Assembly (NCBI RefSeq): GCF_016599855.1
Contig: NZ_CP067041.1
Location: forward strand, 62,001-126,000
Direction of reading: 5' to 3'
DNA from: Bradyrhizobium diazoefficiens
GTDB lineage: Bacteria; Pseudomonadota; Alphaproteobacteria; Rhizobiales; Xanthobacteraceae
Length of the DNA stretch: 64,000 bases
Shown here: positions 55,898 to 64,000 of the stretch, one piece after another
How the letters are laid out: every line of letters starts with the position of its first letter
How positions within the stretch are numbered: position 1 is the stretch's first letter
Program-made: the position numbers and the translations under genes
The notes under the pieces: generated by a model
Databases searched by the model: none
Told to the model about the DNA's origin: nothing
The model's input: only the letters and a program-made list of their open reading frames with translations

Positions 55898-56638
55898 TCA
55901 CTTCTGTTTAGTTCCGCCGGGCAATTGCAGCGGCGAGCCCGCGCCCGGGGCGACGGGCGTTCCGCATTTGCCGTTCGAGCTGCCCTGGGACTGGATGAAC
56001 AGGCCCTGCACCTTGCCGCTGTCGGATTCCACCCGGGAGACGCCCGTGGTCATGTCGACCATGAGGCGGTCGCCGCGCAGCACATTCTGGCACTGGGTCA
56101 GAACCACCTGGGCCCCCGATCCGCCGAGCATGGTGATGAGGTTGGTCTTGGTGTCGAACACCGCGGTCTCTCCCGTCACCACCTGGTCCTTCTGGGTGAC
56201 GACGACATTGCCGTGCGCTTCCAGCCGCTTGATCGAGGAGGCGCCGCCCGGTCCCGGTGTCGCCGATTGCATCGGCGCCGCCTTCGCGCCCTTGGCGGGA
56301 GCCGCTTGCGGCGCGGCCTGCTTGTCGCTGTTCGATTCGTAAAACACCACCAGCGTCTTTGAGGTCATGGTGGTGTCGCCCTGCACGACCTTCACATTGC
56401 CGGAGAAGGTCGCCTCCTTCTTCTTGTCGCGCATCTCGAGCGAGGCGGCTTCGATCTGGATCGGCTGATCGCGGTTCTGCGAAAAGCCCTGCATGGCATT
56501 GGGCACGCCCTGCATGGAGCCTTGCGCGCGCGCTGCACCCGTTGCGATCAGCACGGCGCCGACGGCAAGCGCGGCCGCACTGAAGATGGCGCGCCGTTTG
56601 TTGTCGTTGCGCGGAAAACAATGGGCCATGAAAATCAT
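55898..56638 (-). CDS. lptA: LptA periplasmic LPS-transport protein (OstA family)
   Basis: Periplasmic bridge of the LPS transport system. The predicted 246-residue protein has a signal peptide (RRAIFSAAALAVGAVLIATG to ARAQ) and the OstA-like beta-jelly-roll with PIQIEAASLEMRDKKKEATF and SGNVKVVQGDTTMTSKTLVV. A long insert (SNSDKQAAPQAAPAKGAKAA) is not in E. coli LptA. The ATG at 56638 overlaps the lptC stop by four bases; ATG 56629 is an alternative. Confidence 0.92.
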   Translation of the reverse strand: MIFMAHCFPRNDNKRRAIFSAAALAVGAVLIATGAARAQGSMQGVPNAMQGFSQNRDQPIQIEAASLEMRDKKKEATFSGNVKVVQGDTTMTSKTLVVFYESNSDKQAAPQAAPAKGAKAAPMQSATPGPGGASSIKRLEAHGNVVVTQKDQVVTGETAVFDTKTNLITMLGGSGAQVVLTQCQNVLRGDRLMVDMTTGVSRVESDSGKVQGLFIQSQGSSNGKCGTPVAPGAGSPLQLPGGTKQK

Positions 56639-57420
56639 CTTGAATTCGCAGACTTGTTCTTCTTCTTCGTCGGCGGCGGCGGTGCGGGCTGCTCGACGGG
56701 AGCAGGCGTCGCCTCATCCGTGCTGACCTTGTCCAGATGCATCACGACATTGCCCTCGAAGCGAATGACGTCACCACCTTCCGTGATGCGCAAGCGATCG
56801 GAGGTGAGCGTGCCGTTGGTGAGCTTGACGTCGACATGCTCATCCGAGGAGACCGTGCCCTTGTTCATGTCGACAAAGGCCGAGTTCAGCCGCGCCTCGT
56901 AGCCGGTCGAGGTGCGCAGGAAGATGTCCTTGTGCAAATCGAGCTGCTGCTGCTTGTTATCGAAGCGGCCGGTGCGAGCATCGAGGAACAGGGTCGACTG
57001 GTCTTCCATCAGCACCTTCGCGCGCAAATCATTGAGATCGACATGATCAGGATCCGTGATGTCCTGCGTCGCGGTCTTGGCCCAGAGCTCGTAGGGCCGC
57101 TGGTCCGGCGTGAAGCCGGAGAGATGCGGCGATTCCATCGTGATCTTGGTGCCTGTTACCACGAGATTTCCGGAATCAACCTTCACCGGGATCATGGTGA
57201 AGGGGTTGAGGAAGGTCGAGACAGCAACGATCGAGGCCATGGCCAGAATCACCGTCACCGGCACCGCGATGCGCAGAATCCGCACCAGGCGGCTGTGGCG
57301 CGCCGCGCTGGCAAACTTCGCCGCTAGCGCGGCGTCGTAGGTGGAAAACTGGGCCGGGTTCACCGCTGCTCCGGGGGCATCGCTTGCCTGGTCAGAAGGC
57401 TCCAATCGGGGGCGCCCCAT
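56635..57420 (-). CDS. lptC: LptC LPS export protein
   Basis: Single-span inner membrane protein that passes LPS from LptB2FG to LptA. The 261-residue protein has one membrane helix (ILRIAVPVTVILAMASIVAV, about 47-66) and an LptC-like beta domain with TMESPHLSGFTPDQRPYELW and LDARTGRFDNKQQQLDLHKD. The N-terminal 40 residues are cytoplasmic and the C-terminus is Pro/Lys-rich. It overlaps lptA and is the first gene of lptC-lptA-lptB. Confidence 0.9.
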   Translation of the reverse strand: MGRPRLEPSDQASDAPGAAVNPAQFSTYDAALAAKFASAARHSRLVRILRIAVPVTVILAMASIVAVSTFLNPFTMIPVKVDSGNLVVTGTKITMESPHLSGFTPDQRPYELWAKTATQDITDPDHVDLNDLRAKVLMEDQSTLFLDARTGRFDNKQQQLDLHKDIFLRTSTGYEARLNSAFVDMNKGTVSSDEHVDVKLTNGTLTSDRLRITEGGDVIRFEGNVVMHLDKVSTDEATPAPVEQPAPPPPTKKKNKSANSR

Positions 57421-57514
57421 TGTACCCGCGACCTCTGGAATATGCAGCTCGCGACAGACCGTTACGAAAGTGTCCGAAACGGGGCGGTTCTCAACCTAAA
57501 CCGCTGGCTGAGGC

Positions 57515-58129
57515 TCAGGAATGCGCGAAAATGTCCTCTTCCTCCCAGCCCTGGAGATCGAGCAAAGCGCGGGTCGGCAGGAAGTCGAAACAGGCCTTGG
57601 CCAGCTGGGTGCGGCCCTCCCGGACCAGCATGGCGTCCAGCCGCTCGCGTAGGCCATGCAAATGCAGCACGTCGGAGGCGGCATAGGCGAGCTGCGGCTC
57701 GGTCAGGCTATCGGAACCCCAGTCGCTGGACTGCTGCTGCTTGGAGAGGTCGATATTGAGCACCTCGCGGACGAGGTCCTTGAGTCCATGACGGTCGGTA
57801 TAGGTGCGGGTCAGGCGCGAGGCGATCTTGGTGCAGTAGATCGGCCCGGTCATCACGCCGAAGGTCTGGTACAGCACCGCGACGTCGAACCGCGCGAAAT
57901 GGAAGATTTTGGTGATGGCGGGATTGGCGAGCAGCGCCTTCAGGTTCGGCGCATCGGTATGGCCCTTGGGAATCTGCACCACGTCGGCGCTGCCGTCGCC
58001 CGGCGAGAGCTGGACCACGCAGAGCCGGTCGCGGTGCGGGTTCAGCCCCATGGTCTCGGTGTCGATCGCCACCGCCGACGTGTAGCGCGAGAGGTCAGGC
58101 AGGTCGCCGCGATGCAGGCGTACGGTCAT
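57515..58129 (-). CDS. RNase D-like 3'-5' exonuclease
   Basis: DEDDy-type exoribonuclease, 204 residues. Exo I is AIDTETMGLNP, Exo II FHFARFDVAVLYQ and Exo III YAASDVLHLHGLRERL with catalytic Tyr. The C-terminal HRDC domain of classical RNase D is missing, so this is the short form common upstream of lptC in alphaproteobacteria. It probably trims structured RNA. It precedes lptC by 94 bases on the same strand. Confidence 0.9.
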   Translation of the reverse strand: MTVRLHRGDLPDLSRYTSAVAIDTETMGLNPHRDRLCVVQLSPGDGSADVVQIPKGHTDAPNLKALLANPAITKIFHFARFDVAVLYQTFGVMTGPIYCTKIASRLTRTYTDRHGLKDLVREVLNIDLSKQQQSSDWGSDSLTEPQLAYAASDVLHLHGLRERLDAMLVREGRTQLAKACFDFLPTRALLDLQGWEEEDIFAHS

Positions 58130-58418
58130 GGCGTTTCAAACCCTCAATCGAATCGGTCGCGTCGATATCATAAGCTAATTGGATGGCCCGCGATCTATCC
58201 TCTGCGCGGAGCCTGCGCAAGCGCGGAGAGGGGCGAGCGTAGGGGCACTCGCTGCGGGCGTAAACGAAGGCGCCGTCCGCCAGCCTGTTGCAGGGATCCC
58301 ACAATCTCGCGCCCGCTCGATATACCAGCGGAACCTGGCGCCCGCGCTGGTGGAAATCGCCCACGGCCACACTATCTGAGGCCAGCTTCCCGCGCCCTTG
58401 CCGAAAATATCAGGTGTT

Positions 58419-59690
58419 ATGACAGACCAGACGCTCGCCGCGCCGATCGACGATCCGCAGGAACGCCAGCGCGGCTTTTCGCGCTACCAGTCGCTCCTCG
58501 TGGCGCTGCTCGCGTTCGCGCAGTTCACTATCATCCTCGACTTCATCATCATGTCGCCGCTCGGCGCCATCCTAATGCCTTCGCTCAATATCACGGCCGG
58601 ACAATTCGGCGTCGCGGTGTCGGCCTACGCGTTCAGCGCAGGACTGTCGGGCATCCTCGCCGCCGGCTTTGCCGATCGGTTCGATCGCAAGCGGTTGCTG
58701 CTGTTCTTCTATATCGGCTTCACGCTCGGGACTCTGCTTTGCGCATTGGCGCAGAATTACCAATTGCTGCTGATCGGCCGCATCGTGACTGGCTTGTTCG
58801 GCGGCGTGATCGGCTCGATCGTGCTGGCCATCGTCACCGACCTGTTCGCGTTGCATCTGCGCGGCCGCGTGATGGGATTCGTGCAGACTGCGTTCGCCGC
58901 CAGCCAGGTGCTGGGCGTTCCGGCCGGACTGTTTCTCGCCAATCACTGGAGTTGGCATGTCTGCTTCTTTGCGATCATCGGCCTGACGATCCTGGCAATC
59001 GCCATCATCGCCTTCGCCATGGAGCCGGTCGACGCGCATCTGAAACTGAAGCACGACAAGAACCCGTTCCACCATCTGGTCGCGACCGTCGCAGAGCCGC
59101 GCTACACGTTGGCCTTCGGCGTCACGACATTGCTGGCGACGGGCGGCTACATGCTGATGCCGTATTCCAGCGCCTTCACTGTGAACAATATCGGCATTGA
59201 CATCGTGCATCTGCCCACGATCTATCTTGTCTCCGGCCTGTTCAGCATCGTCACGGGACCGCTGGTCGGCCGCGCCAGCGACGCGTTCGGCAAATATCCG
59301 ACCTTCGTGTTCGGCTGCCTGATGACCGTTATCATGGTGCTGATCTACACCCATCTCGGTCATGTCTCGCTGGTGACCGCGATCGCCGTCAACGTGCTGC
59401 TGTTCGTCGGCATCTTCTCGCGCATGATCCCGTCGCAAGCCCTGATGTCGGCGATCCCCGAGCAGAGCCAGCGCGGCGCCTTCAGCGCGGTCAGCGCTTC
59501 GCTGCAGCAATTCTCCGGCGGGCTCGGCTCGGTGCTTGCGGCTGCGATCATCTCGCAACAGCCTGACGGCTCGCTGCTCCATTTCGAGCGGATCGGCTAT
59601 GTCGTCGTCATGACGACGATCATCACCCTGGTCGCGATGTATTTTGTGCAGAAGGCGGTGGCGGCAAGGGCGGGGAAGCGGGTGGTGTGA
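58419..59690 (+). CDS. MFS transporter
   Basis: Inner-membrane transporter of the major facilitator superfamily, 423 residues with about twelve predicted helices. The motif between helices 2 and 3 is visible (GILAAGFADRFDRKRLLLFF), matching the G-x3-D-R-x-R signature. Helix 5 carries the antiporter-like segment AASQVLGVPAGLFLAN, which suggests drug or metabolite efflux. ATG 58419 is chosen over the TTG at 58398. No regulator is adjacent; substrate unknown. Confidence 0.92.
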   Translation: MTDQTLAAPIDDPQERQRGFSRYQSLLVALLAFAQFTIILDFIIMSPLGAILMPSLNITAGQFGVAVSAYAFSAGLSGILAAGFADRFDRKRLLLFFYIGFTLGTLLCALAQNYQLLLIGRIVTGLFGGVIGSIVLAIVTDLFALHLRGRVMGFVQTAFAASQVLGVPAGLFLANHWSWHVCFFAIIGLTILAIAIIAFAMEPVDAHLKLKHDKNPFHHLVATVAEPRYTLAFGVTTLLATGGYMLMPYSSAFTVNNIGIDIVHLPTIYLVSGLFSIVTGPLVGRASDAFGKYPTFVFGCLMTVIMVLIYTHLGHVSLVTAIAVNVLLFVGIFSRMIPSQALMSAIPEQSQRGAFSAVSASLQQFSGGLGSVLAAAIISQQPDGSLLHFERIGYVVVMTTIITLVAMYFVQKAVAARAGKRVV

Positions 59691-59808
59691 GGGCTGCGCT
59701 GGCGCATTTGGTCCCATAGGGGACCCTCGCGGCGGCAATGCCGGGATTGCGGTCCTGCTAGCGCCAGTGATTGGAAGCAGCCCAATTTGCGGACCAATTC
59801 CCGCAAAA

Positions 59809-59895
<87 letters not shown>

Positions 59896-60043
59896 ATGCC
59901 GTTTGGGGCACGGAGGCGGTTACTACGGTTCGGTGACGCCGTTGTCAATTCGCGCGTGATCCAGGTTCGGCTTGCCGATTGCGCATCGCAAACCGGGCCG
60001 ATACAAGCCTGATCACACGCACTCTTCCTGCAGGAACGCACCC

Positions 60044-61009
60044 ATGGCATCGAATCTGGAAACTCTCGTCACGGTTTTCGGCGGATCGGGGTTTTTGGGC
60101 CGGAATGTCGTCCGCGCGCTATGCAAGCGCGACTACCGGGTCCGGGTCGCGGTGCGGCGGCCGGAACTGGCCGGATACCTCCAGCCCTCGGGCAGGGTCG
60201 GGCAGGTCCACACCGTCCAGGCCAATCTGCGCTATCCGGCCTCGGTCGAGGCGGCGGTGCGCGATTCGCATGTCGTGATCAACCTGGTCGGGGTCCTCGC
60301 CGAGAGCGGCAGCCAGACCTTTGACGCGGTCCAGGCCAAGGGCGCCGAGACCGTCGCCAAGGCGGCTGCCACGGTGGGCGCCAGCCTGGTGCATGTTTCC
60401 GCGATCGGCGCCGACGCCGAATCGCCCTCGCGCTATGCCAAGACCAAGGCAGCCGGCGAGGCGGCGGTCATGACGGCGGTGCCGCCCGCCACGATCTTCC
60501 GCCCCTCCGTGATGTTCGGCCCCGAGGACCAGTTCACCAACCGCTTCGCCGCGCTGGCGCGGATGTCGCCGGTGCTGCCGCTGATCGGCGGCCAGACCAA
60601 GATGCAGCCGGTCTATGTCGGCGACGTCGCCACCGCGATCGCGGATGCCGTCGACGGCAAGGCCAAGGCGGGCGCGACCTACGAGCTCGGCGGCCCGGAA
60701 GTGCTGACCATGCGCGAGATCATCGAGGCCATCGTCGAGATCGCCAACCGCAAGCCGATGCTGGTGCCGTTGTCGTTCGGCCTCGCACGCCTCAACGCCG
60801 CCTTCCTGCAATTCGCCCCGGGCGCGCTCAAGCTGACGCCGGATCAGGTCACGCTGCTCGCGCGCGACAATATCGTATCGGATGCGGCGAAGGCTGCGGA
60901 CCTGACGCTGGAAGGCCTCGGCATCACCCCCGATTCGCTGGAAGCGATCGCTCCGCAATATCTCTGGCGTTTTCGCCCGGCAGGTCAGTTCCAGCGCAAG
61001 AGCGCGTGA
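60044..61009 (+). CDS. NDUFA9-like NAD(P)-binding protein
   Basis: Atypical short-chain dehydrogenase of 321 residues, similar to the accessory NDUFA9 subunit of respiratory complex I. The Rossmann motif VTVFGGSGFLGRNVVRAL lies near the N-terminus and the family pattern VSAIGADAESPSRYAKTKAAGE gives Tyr and Lys of the SDR site. Known members bind nucleotide but often lack clear enzyme activity. ATG 60044 is chosen because homology starts there; an earlier start at 59972 exists. Located next to uppP, convergently. Confidence 0.88.
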   Translation: MASNLETLVTVFGGSGFLGRNVVRALCKRDYRVRVAVRRPELAGYLQPSGRVGQVHTVQANLRYPASVEAAVRDSHVVINLVGVLAESGSQTFDAVQAKGAETVAKAAATVGASLVHVSAIGADAESPSRYAKTKAAGEAAVMTAVPPATIFRPSVMFGPEDQFTNRFAALARMSPVLPLIGGQTKMQPVYVGDVATAIADAVDGKAKAGATYELGGPEVLTMREIIEAIVEIANRKPMLVPLSFGLARLNAAFLQFAPGALKLTPDQVTLLARDNIVSDAAKAADLTLEGLGITPDSLEAIAPQYLWRFRPAGQFQRKSA

Positions 61010-61081
61010 GATTCTTCTTTGCCTCGCCCCGCTTGCGGGGAGAGGTGAACGGAACGCTCCGACCTGGCTATAGCCGCACGC

Positions 61082-61900
61082 CTAATGGCCGAGCGCCAGC
61101 GCGATCAGTCCGAGTGTGCCGACGATGACGCGCCACCAGGCGAACACCATGAAGCCGTGGCGGGTGACGTAGCCGAGGAACGCCTTCACCACGATGATCG
61201 CGGTGATGAACGACACCGCGAAGCCGATCGCGACGATGCCCATGTGATCCATCGTCATCTCGGAGCGGTTCTTGTAGAAATCGTAGGCGAACGCGCCGAT
61301 CATGGTTGGGATGGCGAGGAAGAACGAGAACTCCGCCGCTGCCCGCTTGTCGGCGCCCAAAAGCATCGCCGCAACGATGCTGGCACCGGAGCGCGACACG
61401 CCCGGGATCATCGCCACGCACTGCGCCATGCCGATATAGAGATACGTCAGCAGCGGAAATTTGGTGGCGTCATGCTCGCGCGGCTTGAGATCGAGCTTGT
61501 CGACCCAGAGCAGGATGGCGCCGCCAACGATCAGCGTGAAGCACACGATCCACGGATTGAACAGCACGCTCTTGATGTATTTGCCGGTGACGAGGCCGAC
61601 GATCACAGCGGGCAGGAACGCCACCAGCACGCCGATCACGAAACGGCGCGCATAGACATCGCCCGCGAACATGCCGATCGCGACGTCCCACAGCTTCTTG
61701 AAGTAAAGGCCGACGATCGCGAGGATCGCACCTAACTGGATCAGGACCGTAAACGAATCCCAGAAGGCGCCTTCGCCGAGGCCGAAGAAGCGCTCCGCAA
61801 GCAAGAGATGACCGGTGGAGGAAACGGGAAGGAACTCGGTCACACCCTCGATGATGCCGAGGATCACTGCCCGTATCGTATCTGACATATTACGGTCCAT
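61082..61900 (-). CDS. uppP: Undecaprenyl-diphosphatase
   Basis: Membrane phosphatase that recycles undecaprenyl pyrophosphate for peptidoglycan and LPS synthesis. The 272-residue protein has the family's EGVTEFLPVSSTGHLLLAE and PGVSRSGASIVAAM motifs, with the catalytic Glu and Arg, and about eight predicted helices. ATG 61900 is used; ATG 61888 (MSDTIRAV) is as likely. Lies alone between convergent NDUFA9-like and divergent GST genes. Confidence 0.96.
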   Translation of the reverse strand: MDRNMSDTIRAVILGIIEGVTEFLPVSSTGHLLLAERFFGLGEGAFWDSFTVLIQLGAILAIVGLYFKKLWDVAIGMFAGDVYARRFVIGVLVAFLPAVIVGLVTGKYIKSVLFNPWIVCFTLIVGGAILLWVDKLDLKPREHDATKFPLLTYLYIGMAQCVAMIPGVSRSGASIVAAMLLGADKRAAAEFSFFLAIPTMIGAFAYDFYKNRSEMTMDHMGIVAIGFAVSFITAIIVVKAFLGYVTRHGFMVFAWWRVIVGTLGLIALALGH

Positions 61901-62055
61901 TTCCGCTGGAAAAGCGGGGCCCTTCTCGCCTATTCGTCCCCATGCTGCAATTGCAAAATGCGAAATCGCGGGTTGTCTCGCGGTTTTGAACGACTAGTGT
62001 GGCGCCGCACAAATATTGATGGATTCTTAAGCACCATCAAATAGTCAAAGGCTTC

Positions 62056-62748
62056 ATGTTTACGTTGTTTCATCATCCGTTCTGTCCGCATTCGCGCTTC
62101 ATCCGCCTGATCGCGGGCGAATACGGGCTCGAGCTGAAGCTGAACGAGGAGCGCAGCTGGGAGCGGCGTGAGGCGTTTCTGCTGCTCAATGCGGCCGGCA
62201 CGACGCCCGTTCTGGTGGACGACGAGCAGCCGCCGATTCCCGGTGCGGCGATCATCGCCGAATATGTCGATGAGACCTATGGCGCCGAGATGGGGCCCAA
62301 GCGCCTGATGCCGGAAACGGTCGCCGAGCGCGTCGAGGTGCGCCGGCTGATGGCCTGGTTCAACGAAAAATTCTTCGAGGAAGTCTCGCATCCGCTCGTT
62401 ACCGAACGTATCTACAAGCGCTTCATGAGCGAGGACAACGGCGGCGGGCCGCCTTCGGCGGATGTGATGCGCGCGGCGAAAGCAAACGTGCGCTATCATC
62501 TCGCCTATATCGGCTGGCTGGCGCAGACGCGTAACTTCCTCGCCGGCGACCGGCTTACCTACGCGGATCTCGCCGCCGCGGCGCATCTCTCGGCGATCGA
62601 CTATCTGGGCGACGTGCCATGGAGCGAGGACGACGCAGCAAAGGCGTGGTACGCGCGGGTCAAATCCCGCCCGTCGTTCCGCCCGCTGCTGAGCGAATGG
62701 CTGGCGGGCGTGCCGGCGTCGCGGACCTACGTGGACCTGGATTTCTGA
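62056..62748 (+). CDS. Glutathione S-transferase family protein
   Basis: The predicted 230-residue protein has an N-terminal thioredoxin-like domain ([20 protein letters not shown], with a CPHS motif instead of a clear Ser/Tyr) and an all-helical C-terminal domain ([20 protein letters not shown]). The cysteine motif suggests a glutaredoxin-like or omega/beta class activity. Its 3' end overlaps the queG frame and the two are probably co-translated. Substrate unknown. Confidence 0.9.
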   Translation: MFTLFHHPFCPHSRFIRLIAGEYGLELKLNEERSWERREAFLLLNAAGTTPVLVDDEQPPIPGAAIIAEYVDETYGAEMGPKRLMPETVAERVEVRRLMAWFNEKFFEEVSHPLVTERIYKRFMSEDNGGGPPSADVMRAAKANVRYHLAYIGWLAQTRNFLAGDRLTYADLAAAAHLSAIDYLGDVPWSEDDAAKAWYARVKSRPSFRPLLSEWLAGVPASRTYVDLDF

Positions 62749-63872
62749 ACTCCGATCCGACCGGACTGAAGGCGGCGCTGACGCGCGAAGCGCGCGCGCT
62801 CGGCTTCGACTGCATCGGCATCACCGAGCCTAGCTTGATCGAGACCGCAGGAAAGCACTTTCTCGAATTCATCGCATCGGGCGGGCATGGCGATATGGAC
62901 TGGCTTGCGGCCAGCCCTGAGCGCCGCGTCGATCCGCGCGGGCTGTGGCAGGACGTGCGCAGCGTCATCATGCTCGGCGTCAATTACGGCCCCGACCAGG
63001 ACCCGCTGGCGATCCTCAAGCAGCGGACGCGCGCGGCGATCTCGGTCTATGCGCAAGGCGACGACTATCACGACCTCATCAAGAAGCGGCTGAAAGCGCT
63101 GGCACGCTGGCTGGTCGCGGCCGCGCCGTCGGAAGTGAAGGTGTTCGTCGATACTGCGGCGGTGATGGAGAAACCGCTGGCGCAAGCCGCCCATCTCGGC
63201 TGGCAGGGCAAGCACACCAATCTCGTCTCGCGCGAATTCGGCTCATGGCTGTTTCTCGGCGCGATCTATACCACGCTCGATTTGCCGCGCGATGATGCCG
63301 AGATTGATCATTGCGGCTCGTGCCGGGCCTGTCTCGACATCTGCCCGACCTCGGCGTTTCCGGCGCCCTACAAGCTCGATGCGCGGCGCTGCATCTCCTA
63401 TCTCACCATCGAGAACAAGGGCCCGATCCCGCACGAGTTTCGCAAACCCATCGGCAACCGCATCTATGGTTGCGACGATTGCCTTGCCGCCTGCCCCTGG
63501 AACAAGTTCGCGCAGCAGGGGCGTGAAGCAAAACTCGCCGCGCGTGATCAATTGCGCGCGCCCGGTCTTGCTGAACTCGCAAAGCTGGACGACGCGGCGT
63601 TCCGTGCACTGTTCACGAAGTCACCGGTGAAGCGCGTCGGCCGCGACCGCTTCCTGCGCAACGTGCTGATCGCGATCGGCAATTCCGGCGAGCCGACGCT
63701 GGCGGATGAAGCGCGGCAACTCCTGGATGATGCGAGCCCGCTGGTGCGTGGGGCTGCGGTGTGGGCGTTGGCGCAGTTGATGCCGCGAGATGAGTTTGAT
63801 GCGGTGAAGGCGGATGCGATTGCCAACGAGCGAGATGAGAGCGTACGCGAAGAGTGGCGAGCCGCCTCCTAA
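62697..63872 (+). CDS. queG: Epoxyqueuosine reductase
   Basis: Cobalamin- and iron-sulfur-dependent enzyme for the last step of queuosine formation in tRNA. It has two ferredoxin-like [4Fe-4S] motifs ([16 protein letters not shown] and [13 protein letters not shown]), and the preceding DUF1730 region ([17 protein letters not shown]). Homology begins at [12 protein letters not shown], so the true start may be CTG 62745, directly after the GST stop region; the nearest ATG in frame is 62697. A C-terminal HEAT-like repeat segment ([14 protein letters not shown]) is present. Length from 62745 is 375 residues. Confidence 0.92.
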   Translation: MAGGRAGVADLRGPGFLNSDPTGLKAALTREARALGFDCIGITEPSLIETAGKHFLEFIASGGHGDMDWLAASPERRVDPRGLWQDVRSVIMLGVNYGPDQDPLAILKQRTRAAISVYAQGDDYHDLIKKRLKALARWLVAAAPSEVKVFVDTAAVMEKPLAQAAHLGWQGKHTNLVSREFGSWLFLGAIYTTLDLPRDDAEIDHCGSCRACLDICPTSAFPAPYKLDARRCISYLTIENKGPIPHEFRKPIGNRIYGCDDCLAACPWNKFAQQGREAKLAARDQLRAPGLAELAKLDDAAFRALFTKSPVKRVGRDRFLRNVLIAIGNSGEPTLADEARQLLDDASPLVRGAAVWALAQLMPRDEFDAVKADAIANERDESVREEWRAAS

Positions 63873-63881
63873 CCCTCCGCT

Positions 63882-63988
63882 GTCATGCCCCGCGAAGGCG
63901 GGGCATCCAGTACGCCGCGGCTTCTCGGCTCTATCACTGCTGTCTCTGGAACACTGGATCGCCCGGTCAAGCCTGGCGATGAGACCTG
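63882..63988. repeat. Dispersed palindromic repeat at window end
   Basis: GTCATGCCCCGCGAAGGCGGGGCATCCAG has inner arms GCCCCGC and GCGGGGC. ATCCAGT (63905-63911) pairs with ACTGGAT (63953-63959). The CCCCGCGAAGGCGGGG core matches that at 34640. Another REP-like element of the same family, downstream of queG. Confidence 0.65.
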
Positions 63989-64000
63989 TTGTTGTGGCGA

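Overview
The window is a stretch of high-GC alphaproteobacterial chromosome, most likely from Bradyrhizobium or a close relative (Nitrobacteraceae). Pointers are an Irr regulator with the N-terminal heme-regulatory Cys-Pro, the trpF-trpB-trpA-accD-folC order, the lptC-lptA-lptB-rpoN-hpf-ptsN order, a ROSE-like RNA thermometer before an hsp20 gene, a DivL-type tyrosine pseudokinase, and many Bradyrhizobium-style palindromic intergenic repeats. The genus is inferred from gene content; no database was searched.

Layout. 1-9 kb: irr, an SH3-domain secreted protein, a 2-hydroxyacid dehydrogenase, a LysR/aldo-keto reductase divergent pair, a MoeB-type E1 enzyme, a degenerate trypsin-fold protein, an orphan ParA and mutM. 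9-13.4 kb: ubiE-ubiB-coaBC-dut in tight coupling; CoaBC carries an N-terminal ribbon-helix-helix domain. 13.7-26 kb: divL, a tsaE-amgK fusion, a PilZ protein, murU, addB, addA and trxA, linking cell-cycle control, tRNA t6A formation, muropeptide recycling and double-strand-break repair. 26-39 kb: a LigC-like DNA ligase, then a long minus-strand block which in transcription order is aroA, cmk, rpsA, sppA, ihfB, lapA, trpF, trpB, trpA, accD, folC. 39-46.5 kb: tRNA-Ala(GGC), the ohrR/ohr pair with its operators, a CoA transferase and the ugpBAEC glycerol-3-phosphate importer.

46.6-51.5 kb is the only clearly accessory part. A ROSE-controlled hsp20 and a DUF1150 gene are followed by a Phd/VapC toxin-antitoxin pair, a frameshifted serine recombinase, a secreted alpha/beta hydrolase and a small membrane protein. 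These are separated by two extra partial copies of the DUF1150 gene end with its terminator and by a truncated copy of the ptsN 3' end. All seven base differences between the ptsN fragment and the intact gene are synonymous, so the fragment looks like the relic of a diverged functional allele and not of a decaying recent duplicate. I read this as a mosaic integration or tandem-rearrangement hot spot between DUF1150 and ptsN.

51.5-64 kb: ptsN, hpf, rpoN, lptB, lptA, lptC and an RNase D-like gene (nitrogen phosphotransferase, sigma-54 and LPS transport), then an MFS transporter, tRNA-Leu(CAG), an NDUFA9-like protein, uppP, a glutathione transferase and queG. No CRISPR array, rRNA, prophage or intact insertion sequence was seen. 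The best candidates for less-described biology are the RHH-CoaBC fusion, the TsaE-AmgK fusion beside DivL, PilZ and MurU, and the DUF1150/ptsN scar region.
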